Below, piece after piece: positions 46,078 through 58,539 of a stretch of 64,000 nucleotides of DNA (positions are counted from its first letter, which is position 1; the number at the start of each line of letters is the position of its first letter). The notes below the pieces were generated by a model that worked only from the letters and a program-made list of their open reading frames with translations, made no database searches and was not told where the DNA came from. Source of the DNA: Phragmites australis (taxonomy: Eukaryota > Streptophyta > Magnoliopsida > Poales > Poaceae). The stretch spans positions 8,873,501 to 8,937,500 of the forward strand of contig NC_084942.1 of the NCBI RefSeq assembly GCF_958298935.1, read 5' to 3'. The translations under genes and the position numbers were made by a program.

Positions 46078-47684
46078 TGTTGGGTAACGGGCAGGCTACG
46101 GTAGCCTAAAACAAAAAATTTTACCACATTCACCCAGGAAACCATGCTAGTAGGAGATCATAGATTGTTACTGCTCGACGCGCAGTGCAGCGGAAGAAGA
46201 GTTGGAATAGACTGATTCAACATCATGCGCGTCAAACTCCTTGAGCAGCTTCTTGATCAGATCCGCGACGAGCCCTACGCAGGTGGTCACACTCCCCGAC
46301 CAACTCTGAGCAGGTGGTCGTGCTCCTTGACTAGTTCCTTGACCAGCTCTCGATCAGGTCTGTTGCGTCCTTGACCAGTTTTGAGTGGTCGTGCCGTGCT
46401 GTCCGACCAGATCCGAGTGGTCGCGTTGTGCTTCACGATCAGACGAGCAGGTACGTCGACCAGTTCAACATGACCGGCGACTAGTCCCGAACACGTCGCA
46501 ATCAACTCACCGAGAAGATCAACACTGCAATAGCAGCAACACCTCTACTGGGCAAAAACGCCAAGCACCGTTGTGCTAGCACTGCACGCACGGCTAGGGT
46601 TTTGGGAGATCGTGTAGAAGGCTGCGGCCAGGGTTTCGGAGTGGCTCAACCTTAGCACGCCCTATCCACGCCCCTCCTTATATAGAGCTCACCAATGGGG
46701 TCCCACGTTGGAAGCCCTTTAGGACTCTAACTTCTCATGGATCACAATCCAATCAAAACCGATATACGAATCCAATTTGCATGTTTTGTTCTAACCCATT
46801 AACTGTGTGACCCGTTAGGTTCATGTAGAAACAGCTACGACTCAGAAACCCTTTCCAAAGTGAAATCAATAGCGGTCCCTAGCAGGACATGTTGACTCCC
46901 GAGTATACACAAAGGTCATATCGGCTGAACCTTGATATACACATGCACCGATCCCTTCGCCTCATGATAACAGTCAAGTTCAAGGCGAGATCCATGCCAC
47001 CCTTGCGATAGCTCGACCATTCACTCAATCAAGTAGTGGATTCATCATAACTAACTCTTTAACCATATTAGCATGGCCATGCATTTTCTTGATCCAACTA
47101 CCTTGAGGGGCCCATACATATCTCTCCCGTTATCAAGGAGGGGCAAATTCCATCTTGATCACTCACACCCCACGACATGTTTCATGACAAGCCTGAAACC
47201 TACCTTTATGACTACCCAGTACAGAATAGCGTTTGGCAGCCTCAAAGCATATCACTACACATTCTAGGAATTAATGACAATCTCAGATCTAACGATCCTA
47301 CAGGTACACTATTTGAGATAACAACTAATGGTACATCATAAATAACAATCCCAACAGTATCTCAAGGTAGGTCTATCCAACATCATGTTCTCTAACATAA
47401 ATATCCACATTATTAACTTGATATCTCTATACCTATGATCCATGAAATATGATCATCAATAAATACATGTGATGGTCTTATGTATCATCACAATGATATG
47501 CGATCAGGGATCGACTAAGAATAACATCACGATATAAACAAAGAGCTTCATGAACAAGTCACATTCTTGCCAATCAATGTAAAAGGTAGTCATTCTTGGA
47601 ATGATATATTATTCAACAATACATTAACATAGACGTGTGATATAATCATTTTTATGATTGCCTCTAGGGCATATCACCTTCAAA
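46078..47684 (+). mobile_element. Apparent solo LTR (copia-like), about 1.6 kb
   Basis: Starts TGTTGGGTAACGGGC and ends near gggcatatcaccttca, end words I associate with copia LTRs of grasses. It interrupts copy 2: the sequence on both sides joins up when compared with copy 1 near 10975. Flanks gacgc (46073-46077) and aacac (47685-47689) fit a 5-bp duplication with two G-to-A changes. TATATAG lies at 46679-46685. No internal primer site or coding region, so it is probably a solo LTR left by recombination. Confidence 0.65.
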
Positions 47685-47699
47685 CACAACTCTCCATAG

Positions 47700-49200
47700 A
47701 CGGACCGCGGGAGGTCAGGTACCTCCTGGTCTTCAATGATGACTTTCAGTGGGCACACCTCCACCGCCAGCGGCTCAAGCAACTATGAACGAGCTCCCTC
47801 AAGATAGCAACCTCGGAGCAGCATCGTCTCGACCACAGCCAAGTTTTGGTAGTCATGTTTTTAATACTTTGGATGCAAATATCTAGGGAGTCCATATGAT
47901 TCTAAGATCCCTTCTGGAGTTGGACTCAACGAATCCCTTAACCCCTATGGTTAATCAGGTTAGGACCCTACTCAATGTGGCCTAGATTCAAGCTACTCGA
48001 GCGAACGATCCTAGCAACTCTAGGCGCCCCAGTTGGCAAGGTGCCGGCTTGAGGAGCCATGGATGTGAGCATCCCCAAGTCGAGGGATCCCAGATGGGAA
48101 GCTCGGGTGGTCAGGGTAGAGTGCAGTCCTATGGGCTAGGCTATAACTATCATATTCATAGGCGCAGGAACCAGGAAGACATGAGGAAAAACATCCCTCA
48201 TGATTGGCATGATCTACATACAATGATAGGAAAACGCGGAGAGGACGATTGCCGTTATTATGACCGTAGATCTCCAGGATGAGATGGTCGATGTAACTCT
48301 CCTGCTCGAAGGACCATGCGTGATAGTCCTCCCCACCTCACCTTGAAGAATTCGATGGAGGCTGCGAAGCTTTCGTACATGAGCTTCGGTTGATACGGTG
48401 GCCTGAGAAGTTCAAGGTAGGCCTGATCTAGAAGTATGACGGGAAGATCATCCCTAATGAGTGGTTACAGATCTATACCACCGCTATTCGGGTAGCGGGC
48501 GAGACAACAAGGTAATGGCCAATTATCTGCTGACCGCGTTCGATGGACCTGCCAGGCCCTGGTTGTTGAACCTACCTCCTAATTCGATCCAATTGTGGGC
48601 TGAGTTGAAGGCTCAATTCATAGCCAACTTTCAAGGCACATTCAAGCACCTAGGAATGGAGAACGATCTCCATCAGCTGAACCAGGGTGAGGACGAGTCA
48701 CTCCAAGATTTCATTAACCGGTTCAGCAACAGGCGTAATACGATCCCTGACATCTCTGACAAATCAGCCATCATCACCTTCAAGCAAGGCATCTGGGACA
48801 TAGATCTGCTCGTGAAGATGGCTACTCGGAAGATCCACACGGTTAAAGAGCTCTTTGACTTGGCCCACAAGTGTACAAAGTGAACGGAACCTAGTTACAC
48901 GCCAAGAACCTTCAATCTGGCAAGGACAAGCCCGAGTCCTTGAAGAATGGGGGGAAAGAAGAATAAACTCGATGACAAGCGCAAGAGTACAGATACAACC
49001 ATAGCCGCCGTTGATAGGAGTAAGTGGTGTCCCATTCATCGGACCAGCCAACATGACTTCAATGAATGTCATGTCATCAAAAATAAGATTGATGAAAAGC
49101 TCAAGGGCAATGTTGCTGATCATAACAACAAATAGGCTAAGCCGAATGTTAATGGTGACGAGACAAATTCCACGAGGCCTACCAAAGTATAGCACACATC
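47700..49200 (+). pseudogene. gag remnant of copy 2
   Basis: The best frame (48461-48883) reads MANYLLTAFDGPARPWLL, LKAQFIANFQGTFKHLG, LQDFINRFSNRRNTIPD and VKELFDLAHKC, the gypsy gag core; it retains the Trp replaced by a stop in copy 1. Upstream MILRSLLELDSTNPLTPM and downstream WCPIHRTSQHDFNECH pieces are in other frames. The latter is the zinc-knuckle-like C-terminus. Confidence 0.8.
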
Positions 49201-49249
49201 TTTGAAGGATCCTTCATGTATCTAAGAGGTAGTACAAGGTGGTCAAATG

Positions 49250-49477
49250 AGAGGTCAATTTGGCTCCGACTGGGCCTACTCCATACCTCAAGTGGTCAGA
49301 GGTTCCGATCACTTTCAATCAAGTTGATCATCCAGATATAGTTCCACACCCTAGTCGATACCCAGTCATGGCCCAGCCGACTATCCTCAATATCATAGTT
49401 TCGTAAACCTTGGTCGACGGGGGTAATTCGCTTAACCTCATCTTCGCTAAGACCCTAGATAAGATGGGGGTTCAGAG
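49250..49477 (+). pseudogene. Protease of copy 2, N-terminal half
   Basis: LVDGGNSLNLIFAKTLDKMG (49409-49468) is the active-site loop. The domain is cut by the LTR at 49483 and resumes at 53587 (YNVILGRPMLGKFMKVVHY). Confidence 0.75.
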
Positions 49478-49482
49478 GTCGG

Positions 49483-52400
49483 TGTAACACCTTGATTTTC
49501 ATATTTCTCAAATTTTTAAAACTTTCCAAGATTATTGAATAGCTTCAACAGTAGTATAGGTTTAAAACCTATTTCTTAATCAATCAATCAATATAGGTTA
49601 TTATTTTGTGTGCATTACATGCTGAGCTTTGTTAGGAGCCAGGTAAATGTATTAGAGTTCTTTTTCCTTTTCTTTCTCTTTGGTGTTTTGAGTGAAAAAA
49701 GATTTTAAAAAGGTTTTTACGAAACTCAGTAGTGAATAAGTTAAGGATCTTAATGGTTGGAATTCAAAGTCTTTAAATTCATCATCTATTCAATCATTGA
49801 TCATACCTGATCGTTCTCTAGTTCAATTCGAATCTTATTCAAATCCTTGTTTATAGTCAATCTCTCCTCTTTCTCAAATTCTACCCAAATCCAAATTCAA
49901 ATTCCTTATCTACTGCTATTCTTGTTCAACCTCATTTTTTGTTTCTCTTAAATTCACTCAAAGCTCAATTCAAATTCAAAACCTATTCAAATTTCTCTGC
50001 AAAAGTTTCTTTTCTAAACCCTAGATATACCTAAAGTGTATTTGGGCTCAATCTGGCTTAAGTCCAAACCCTTAGCCAAGTCTTCTAGATGGCCCAACAA
50101 AGGATACATAAAATATGTAAATTTTCGCTGAGTCCTGGACAGCCTCATCTTCTCATAAAGTTTCGGAGTTCAAAACTGCCTCAAATGCAAATCTTGATAA
50201 TACCAAAGTTGTAGGTCTCATCGAGAGCTTTGATCTGAACCTATGGAAGTCCCCTTTTGGATAATGGAGCTAGGAGTTATGACCCCCAAAATCAGTGCTG
50301 TGCAGATAAGTCTGAGTTCAAATAGTTTCTCTTGTGGTGTACTTTTGGAAATGAAGATGACGTTTTCAGAAGTTCCAAAGACTACCAAAGTTGTAGACCT
50401 TTTCGAGTACTACATTTGGAATCAAGAAACGCCCAATTTGGAGTCCGGGCGATGTAGATATCATCCTCAGAATACAGAGCTGCGAAAAAAGAAACCGTAA
50501 CCAACTCGAACTCGAATCCGATTCGTGTTCGGCTTGGACTCCACCTCGACTAGCCACCTTTAGCCCTATAAATATGAGTTGCATGCCCCTTCCTACCCCT
50601 ATTCCATGCCACCAAACCCTAGAAGTCGCTGCTTCCCTGTCCGTGCGCCACCATTCGCCGGAGCCGCCGCCCATGATGCGCTACCTCGTCGTCTTCTCCG
50701 CAAATCCTCCTTCCTCAACCATCAAAAAAAGGTGAGGACCCCTTTTTCTCCTCCCTTAATAATGTTTTAGCATCATACTAAGTCCCTATCCAAGCCTAGC
50801 CCCGGCCAAAGCCCGATCTATGCCACTACGGTTATCGCCGTCGTGGACAGCCGCGCTGTAGCGGATTGGCATCGATGTTCCCGATCAACCAGAGGTTAAA
50901 TCACCAAGCCCTTTCACCGGTGCATATCCCATGATGTTCCCCACGCCCTCACCAATCAAGTCGGCCAGTAGAGCAGCCAAACCACCGTAATCAAGGTCAA
51001 CATACCCGATGTCTGGTTTCTGGACGCGTTCTGTGCGCACACCGGATTTGCATTCGTGTTACCCGTCAATCCAAAAGTCATATGGATGCACCAACCATGT
51101 TATGATGTGTCCCATCGAGTCTTCTACGTGACCCTATGAGTCCATCCCCGTTTGTGCAGCGACGCGACCAGGATGCTATTGCCGATCACAGCACATCGCA
51201 GCCCTCACCCATCTCATCTCTGCTGATCGTTCTTCCTCTCAGTGGATGATCTACTCAAAACTATGTTGTAGCATTGTGTTCCTAGGATATATGAACATCT
51301 CTGTTCAAACGGTTTCTCAAATTTCATAGCCAATCTCTTGGAACTCGAGCGTCTTCGTTCCTGCATCTGTTCGCGATCACCACCAAACCTAGAAGCAGTC
51401 ATCGCTATTTTGCCGCTACCTCGGATGACCCCTTCCAAAATCAACCATACCGCTGAGTTAGTCTTTCCGCGTTCTATGCCATGCTTCCCTCGTTTCACTG
51501 AAACACCATTGAAGCCGACATTGATGTTAGTGGCCACGTGCCCAATCGTTGTCTTCGACGAAACCTAAAACACCACCGCTACATAGAGTCACCAGTAGTA
51601 CCCTTAATCTAGAAGCACAACCTTCAGCCTTTTTCATCCATCATAGGTGGTCGAGACTAGATCTCAGCGTATCCTTTCTTTAATCCAAGATGGTACTTGT
51701 ATAGCATGCCAAGTCAACACCACATCATTCTCCTTAGCCTACTCAGCGAAGTGTGGTTTGCTCTACACTTCTTGAACCATGCATTATGACGTTGTCAAGC
51801 CTAGTGCAATGATTGCACAATAAACTCTTTTTCCATAGGAAGATAACTCTAGTAAACTAGTCTTTCTTTTCAGTCTAATCCATCTCCCAAAAGCTCATTC
51901 TCTTTTCATCTTAACTCCGATTTAAGCGATTCTTGCGTATAAATGTTTCTAAAATAACACCTATCCAGCTATAGTGTTTTTAATGTGTTTTGATGATGTT
52001 TGGTATGTTATTCTTAGTGTTTACCTTTGTGTTGTTTGTCGATAGTTCTTGCGATTAGTCAATAACGTTTCGGAGCAGTTCGAGGGACTTCAAGTCCAAG
52101 ATTTCGACAACACTGAGCAGCATTGGGTAGAAGGCAAGTGTCCTTGATCATCTTGAACCTATGTTTTTAAATGTTTTGTTTTACAAAAATTACATGCAAT
52201 GTCTGTCAATATGATGGGTAGTCACCTATGTTAGGATTTTCCCTAAATTTTCCCTTATCATCCCTTGGAACCTAGATGGTTTATGGTTAGATATCTTTGG
52301 TGGGTAGATTGCTTAGCCATGCTTTTAGGATATTGGGAAGTGTCATAATCTTGACTAATGAACATATGCGATATTGATGGTTAATCTGTTAATGGTCTAG

Positions 52401-53581
52401 CAACATGGAACCTTAGGCGTTGAGCAAAGTGGTTTTGATAGTTTTCATGGTTATGATGTTGGTTTAGTGTTTGCTCAAGTAACTTAAGTAAGGACCTATT
52501 CATGGAGCGACAACCCAAGAAATATCGTACCAACCACGAGACCTAGTATGGGACAGGCCTGGCCTATTAATTAGTGGATTCCAGTTTTTGTGCATGCCAA
52601 ACAGAAGAGTGGATGTGTGGGACGGCAAAGGCCAGAACTATTTAGTTAGTGGTACGAGATGTGTAGTGGAAGGTAAGGGTGAAAACTTGCTAGAACTATA
52701 AGGCACAAAAGGGGGCTTCTGGGTGGTGTGAATGCCACTTTGACGGCGGTGAAACCTAGCGGGCATGCACATACTGGATGAAACTCTGTAACGGCTTTGA
52801 AGTGACTTTCCGGGTGACACACCACTGGCATGTGTTAAGTGTCTAGCTAACACGGCAACATAGAAATCACGACTCGTGGGGAAAGCTGGACAACCTATGA
52901 AGAGTGTAAAAACTGTTATAACAGATGTGCTCATGGTTATGAGAGACTTGGATCCTCACATGATTAGTTGGTTATGGGTTGTGGTTATGGATTTGATTAT
53001 GGTTTTGGTCATAGTACAGGGAGTACTAGATGGTTATGGTATGCAAGGTGGGGAGCCTTGTATGCTGGGTGTTGTACTGTATGGGTTACATTCACTTAAT
53101 AATTGTTTAATACTTTTGAGTCCAAATATCTTTTCATTACTCGCATTTACGCAAATATACCATGTGTTAGCCTATTCTTGATATAAGCCTGCATAACATT
53201 ATTTTTCCCACACTTGCTGAGCGTGTCATGTGCTCACACTTACTATTTTCCCTATGCCATGCGACATGTGTGATGTTGCTTAGTGAGTGAAGATGTTGAA
53301 GACTATCAAGATGAGGTTGCGACGTTCTAGACGCATGTCTCCCGGTCAATTGCCTGCGGTGTTGTTGGGTAGCAGAAGCAGGTGTTGTTGGGCACCAGTG
53401 CTTCTGCTCCGCTGCAGGTATCTTTATATAAGACAATATATGTCAATTGCTATAATAGTTTAACATTTATTTAATAAAAGTATTGCTTTTGTTACTTCAT
53501 CTGTGATGTCCTTATGTGTGTTGAACATCCTGGGCACATATAAGCCGCATCTGGTTTTGGCCGTTAAAACTGGGTGTGACA
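49483..53581 (+). mobile_element. Solo LTR of 4.1 kb (Tekay/Del-like) in the protease of copy 2
   Basis: Ends TGTAACACC...GGTGTGACA are of the form I associate with Tekay/Del-type chromovirus LTRs. Flanks gtcgg (49478-49482) and gtcag (53582-53586) are a 5-bp target duplication with one change; copy 1 shows the empty site (agaggtcaaagctt). TATAAATA at 50567-50574 is followed by a GC-rich leader, as expected of an LTR promoter. No gag-pol or primer site inside. Open frames of up to about 107 codons within it match nothing I recognise. Confidence 0.8.
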
Positions 53582-53586
53582 GTCAG

Positions 53587-53870
53587 AGCTTAAGGCAGGA
53601 GTCGAGCCTTTCCATGGCATAACCCCTAACTCATCGACCATGCCCTTGGGCCAGATTGAGTTGCCAGTTACATTTGGCATGCCTGACAACTCCCATACAG
53701 AGAAGCTTACCTTCGATGTTGCAAACTTCGAGACATCATACAACGTGATCCTAGGCCGCCCAATGCTAGGTAAGTTTATGAAAGTGGTGCACTATTCATA
53801 TCAAACGCTCAAGATCCTGGGCCCTCAAAACTGTCAGGGGAGATCAGCGTGCAGCAGTCAAATGCGATAA
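53587..53870 (+). pseudogene. Protease of copy 2, C-terminal half
   Basis: Continues the protease after the solo LTR with FETSYNVILGRPMLGKFMKV, parallel to 12960-13080 of copy 1. Confidence 0.7.
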
Positions 53871-54279
53871 GCAGAGCCTGGACATGATCGAACACCTCAG
53901 TCGAGCAGCAACCACTTCTAAGGGCACGGATTCCAAGCGTCAGAAGTATCAAGCCTTCGTTGAGATTAAGGACTCCAAGCTTATAAGTCTTGCTGATACT
54001 TCCAAGTCCAACGATGCCGCCAAGGGTGAGACCAGCGAAGGCGTCGACAAAAAAAGGGGTGATTGTGGCATCAAGGCAATACCCCTCGACCTATCTAAAC
54101 CAGCCAAGACGGGGCCAACCTCGACCCTAAATAGGAACTCTAACTCATCACTTCCTCCGGGCAATTTAAGACATGTTTGGGTGGCAACCGTCTGATATGC
54201 CCAGAGTCCCTAGGGAAGTGATTGAGCATCGACTAGCTATTAATATTGACTCCAAACCCATGGTGCAAAAGCAGTGAAG

Positions 54280-55010
54280 ATTTGCAGGTGACAGGAAGTA
54301 TGTCATCCAAGAGGAGGTCGGTAAACTCCTAAATACGTGCTTTATTTGAGAGGTTCGTCATCCTACATGGCTGACGAATCTCGTCCTCATCAAGAAAGCT
54401 AATGGTAGATGGAGAATGTACATCGACTTCACCGACCTCAACAAAGCCTATCACAAGGATCCTTTCCGTCTTCCTCGCATTGGCCAGATCGTCAACTCCA
54501 TGGTAGATTGTGCATTACTTTGTTTTCTAGATGCCTATTCAGGGTATCACCAAATTAGCATAGGAATAGAGGATGAGGAGAAAATGACTTTTACCACTTC
54601 TTTCAGTGTATCCTGCTATCTAAAGATGCCTTTTGACTTAAAAAATGCTAATGCTACTTATCAACGGTGTATTCAGAATTGCTCACAACACCAAATTGGG
54701 TGCAATGTAGAAGTGTATGTCAATGATATTGCAGTCAAGTCCAGAACCGAAGATGCATTGATTGTCGATCTCAAGGAAACATTCGACAGCCTTCGAAAGT
54801 ATTGTATGATGCTTAATCCTAAAAAATGAATGTTCAACATTCTGTCCGGCAAGCTTCTCGGGTTTCTAGTTTCAAGTCAAGGCATTGAGGCCAATCCTGG
54901 CAAAATCGAAGCTCTTGACCAGATGCGGTTGCCTCGAACACTGAAAGAAATTCAAAAATTAACAGGATGTATTGTAGCCCTTAGTCCATTCATCTCTAAG
55001 ATGGGCGAGT
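54280..55010 (+). pseudogene. Reverse transcriptase of copy 2
   Basis: The frame 54416-54829 contains FTDLNKAYHKDPFRLP, YSGYHQISIGIEDEEK, MPFDLKNANATYQR and the catalytic box YVND (54716-54727), in which the first catalytic Asp is replaced by Asn. This is a different lesion from copy 1. LLGFLVSSQGIEANPGKI and LTGCIVALSPFISKMG follow after a stop. Confidence 0.85.
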
Positions 55011-55539
55011 GAGGGATGCCTTTCTTCAAGCTACTAAAGAAACACGATCGGTTCGAGTGGACGAAAGAAGTGAAGTGCGCCTTTCAGGATTTAAAAAGGT
55101 ATTTTTCGTCTCTGCTAATTCGTACACCACCTAACGAAAAAGAAGAGCTCTTTTTGTACATTGCAGCTACGCCACAAGTTATAAGCATAGTCCTGTGGTC
55201 GAATGAGAAAGACCCGAGAGAAAGGCCAAGGTCCAGAAATCTATTTACTATGTGAGCAAAGTCCAACATAACGCTAAGCTACGATACCCACAAGTGCAGA
55301 AGTTGCTATATGCAGTCTTGATGTCTTCCTGGAGGCTATGACACTATTTTCAAGCACACAAGATCATACGCAATAGCGAGGCTACTGGACGAATTGCGTA
55401 GTGGGTGGTCGAGCTCAATGAGTTCGATGTTGGATATGTACTATACACAAGTGTGAAGTCGGGAGTACTAGTAGAATACATTGCCAAATAGACGAGCATT
55501 GAAGAAACAAGGCCATGTGTGCTTGAAGACTACTAGACG

Positions 55540-55990
55540 CTCTTCTTCAATTGATCGCTCACGCTTCAAGGCTAGGAGGCTGGCATTGTACTTAAATCTG
55601 CAACGAGCGACGAACTCAAGTACATTGTTCAATTTGATTTTAAAGCTCCCAACAATGTAGCAAAATACGAGGGACTGGTAAACGGGCTTTGCATAGTTGC
55701 ATCACTTGGAATCAGGTTGCTTCTCGTGAAAGGGGACTCACAGCTAGTCATAAACCAAGTACAAAAGGAGTACTAGTGCTTGGATGACAACATGGCAACT
55801 TACCTCAACGAGGTGCGAAAGCTCGAGCAGAAGTTCAAAGGGTTAGAACTAACGCACATCAGGAGGAGTGACCCCTTTGGTGCAGATGAACATGCTAAAA
55901 TCGCTTCTTCCCGAGCTCCGGTACCCATAGGAGTCTTCGTTGAGAAACTCCTCAAACCATCTATCGAGACAGTTCGGCGAACAGATGCTG
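55540..55990 (+). pseudogene. RNase H of copy 2
   Basis: Broken frames give NVAKYEGLVNGLCIV, VKGDSQLVINQV and HIRRSDPFGADEHAKIAS, parallel to copy 1. At least three stops, one of them (about 55552) at the first catalytic motif. Confidence 0.7.
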
Positions 55991-56039
55991 CCCAACTCGA
56001 CCAGTAGTTTGGTCCAATCAACGAGGCAAAACCCATAGA

Positions 56040-57290
56040 CACGGATGCTGCACTACTCAAACATGAACCAACTTGGATGGCCCTGTACCAAGCCTATCTC
56101 AAAGGTCAAGACATCCCTGATGATGATGCGTCTGTAGAGAAAATTGCTTGTAAGTACAAGCTCTGCGGTTTGATAAATGGCAAGCTCTACCATAAGGGGA
56201 GTAACAGAATCTTGATGAAGTGCATCACGCAGGAAGAGGGCAATAAAATATTGCTCAATATCCATGGAGGCATGTATGGTAATCATGCATCTTACCTCAT
56301 CTTGGTCGAAAAAGCTTTTCGCCAAGGATTCTATTAGCCGAGTGCCCTCAAGGATGCTTCCGAGCTGGTCAAAAAGTGCAAGAGCTGCCAATTTTTTGGA
56401 AGGTGGACCACTCGACCAGCCCAAGCTCTGCAAACAATTCTGCTTTCTTGACCTTTCTCTGTTTGGGGCTTCGATATCCTAGGACCGTTCCCAAGGGCCC
56501 AAGATGGTTATAAGTTCCTATTCGTCGCTATCGACATATTCACTAAGTGGATCGAGGCCGAACCTGTGGGAAAGATAACCACAAAAGTAGCTAAGAAGTT
56601 CATGAAGAGTATAATTACTCGATTTGGTATTCCGCATTGGATAATTATGGATAACGGTAGCCAGTTCAAAAGCGGGACCTTCACTGTGTTTTGTGAAGAA
56701 CTTGGCATCAAAACCTTTTTCACCTCAGTAGCTCACCCACAAAGTAACAGTCAAATTGAATGTGCTAATGGTATAGTCTTGCAGGGCATCAAAACTTGGG
56801 TCTTCGACAGGCTAAAGGCTTAGTCGAAAAGCTGGGTGAAAGAACTTCCTTCGGTACTATATGTCGTTCGTACTTCAACTAACAGGGCCACCGGTGAAAC
56901 TCCGTTCGTCTTACTTTATGGAGCAGAGGCAGTGCTCCCGATTGAGTTGCGGTTCGGATCACCGTGAGTGGAAAGTTACATGGAGGAGGGGCAAGAATAG
57001 TTACGAGCGGACGACATCAATTTACTTGAAGAGTATTGTGAATTTGAGCAGCTAAGTATCAACAAGCGTTGTGTACGTATCATAGTAAAAGATTTAGCAC
57101 AGGAAACTCACTACTGGGGATCTTGTTCTACGAAAGGTGTAGAAACAGGTTAGGCGCCATAAGTTATCACCTAAGTGGAAAGAACCCTATATGGTGGCTG
57201 AAGTTACTCGACCTGGATCAGTGCAACTATCTACTCCAAATGGTGAGATACTCGAGCATTCATGGAATATCGATGAACTCCAAAAGTTTT
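56040..57290 (+). pseudogene. Integrase of copy 2
   Basis: 56077-56337 carries the zinc-binding start (IHGGMYGNH...FRQGFY). The core lies in 56470-56823: FDILGPF (first Asp), IMDNGSQFKSG (second Asp) and QIECANG (Glu). Catalytic residues remain, but a TAG follows the FYW position and frameshifts occur after 56823. The C-terminal end is near 57290. Confidence 0.8.
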
Positions 57291-57599
57291 ATTCATAGAA
57301 AAGGTAAATTACTGGTAAGTGAATTAGATTTGATTCAATTAAGTACTCAATTACATACTTTTCTTCTTCATCTAACCTGCGTGGCTAGTGCAAAGTTCAC
57401 AAAAAGTATTCGCCTAGCTCTTGCAAACAGTGAAGGTCCTACTCCCCCTTGAACGAGTCAAGGAATCTTTTATACTCCTCCCTCGAACGACAACTGATTG
57501 CGTCAGGAACTGGATGTTGGCCAGCCTAAGGTCAAGTGAAAGTGGCCGAGACAAAGACTCTACCCATGCTGGAGATACTGACCAACACCAACGGCACCA

Positions 57600-58420
57600 A
57601 TGGACCCTAACCGATGGCGAGTCTCTCCTGCTCTCAATCCCTCAGGCCACCTTATCACTTGCACCGGTATCCCCTTCACTTGACTTTGTCAACATGCCAT
57701 CTTCATCCATCTTCTCATACTATGACTAACCTCCATGTGCATAGCTAGGATCATCCTCAACTCCGCCCGACCTCCTTGATCATCTGGCACCAAACACCCC
57801 ACTTGGCCCTGATCATCCCGCCATCAGCTACCAAGATGCATCCATTACCTACACGACCTTAGACAAGCAAACACATATCCCAACTCCATCTCCAGTTAGC
57901 TCAAAAATGGAATCCGTAGTTCAAATCACATATCAGAGAAAATGTGAACACTGGATGCTCCGGCATCTACCCCTCCTGAGCGCCAGAAGACTGGCCAACT
58001 TTTGATCCTCTCTGCAAGAAATATTCTGGCGTTCTCTTCATACGATCGCCGAGCCATCCAGCGAGTAGCATTCACCCCAGAGCCATTCTGTAGCCACTCC
58101 GCAGGAAAAGCTCAGATGATCTCTCAAGCGTTCATACTCAACATCGCTGGACCATCCGGCGCATGTAAGTCCACCAGAGCCGACTTGCAACTTTCTACAA
58201 GAAATGCTCCGGCATTCATAGTGCCCATCGTTGGACTATCCGGCCTATACTTCAACTTTTCTTTGGAGTTGAAATGCTCTAGCGTGTACACCATCTGAAT
58301 ACTAGACCATCCGGTGAGTTCAAAACCCTAGGAGCCGGACCATACAACGTGTACAACTTTCTTGGACTCAGAGAAAAACATGCCAACTCCATTTGCTCTA
58401 TAACTTTGGTTAGTCATGAT
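57600..58420 (-). mobile_element. Family A LTR, minus strand
   Basis: 57600-57905 is related to the reverse complement of about 665-960, for example ctcaggccaccttatcacttgc versus the complement of 888-909 region. 57940-58330 has spaced copies of a ccatccggcg-type word at roughly 60-90 bp intervals. It abuts the truncated copy 2, so it either inserted there or marks a recombination breakpoint. Confidence 0.6.
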
Positions 58421-58539
58421 CATAATTGCAGTACATATACATGCTCATAGAATTCAACAATCATCAAACCAAATCCACAACCCTGTCAATCAACCATCAC
58501 ATATAAACCAAGTTACATTTCAACTTGGTTTCTCACCAG

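Larger units (their letters stand above)
45095..57595 (+). mobile_element. Tat-type Ty3/gypsy retrotransposon, copy 2 (truncated, nested)
   Basis: Same family as copy 1: matching primer site, leader ORF, gag, protease, RT, RNase H and integrase in order. Only part of the 5' LTR (45095-45530) remains. The 3' end breaks off soon after integrase, near the start of the antisense ORF region, where a family A LTR begins. Two other LTRs sit inside it (46078-47684, 49483-53581). No intact gene remains except the leader ORF. Confidence 0.85.

Noticed and set aside
50243..51568. Open frames on both strands in the 4.1-kb insert
   Set aside because: Short, overlapping and inside a solo LTR.
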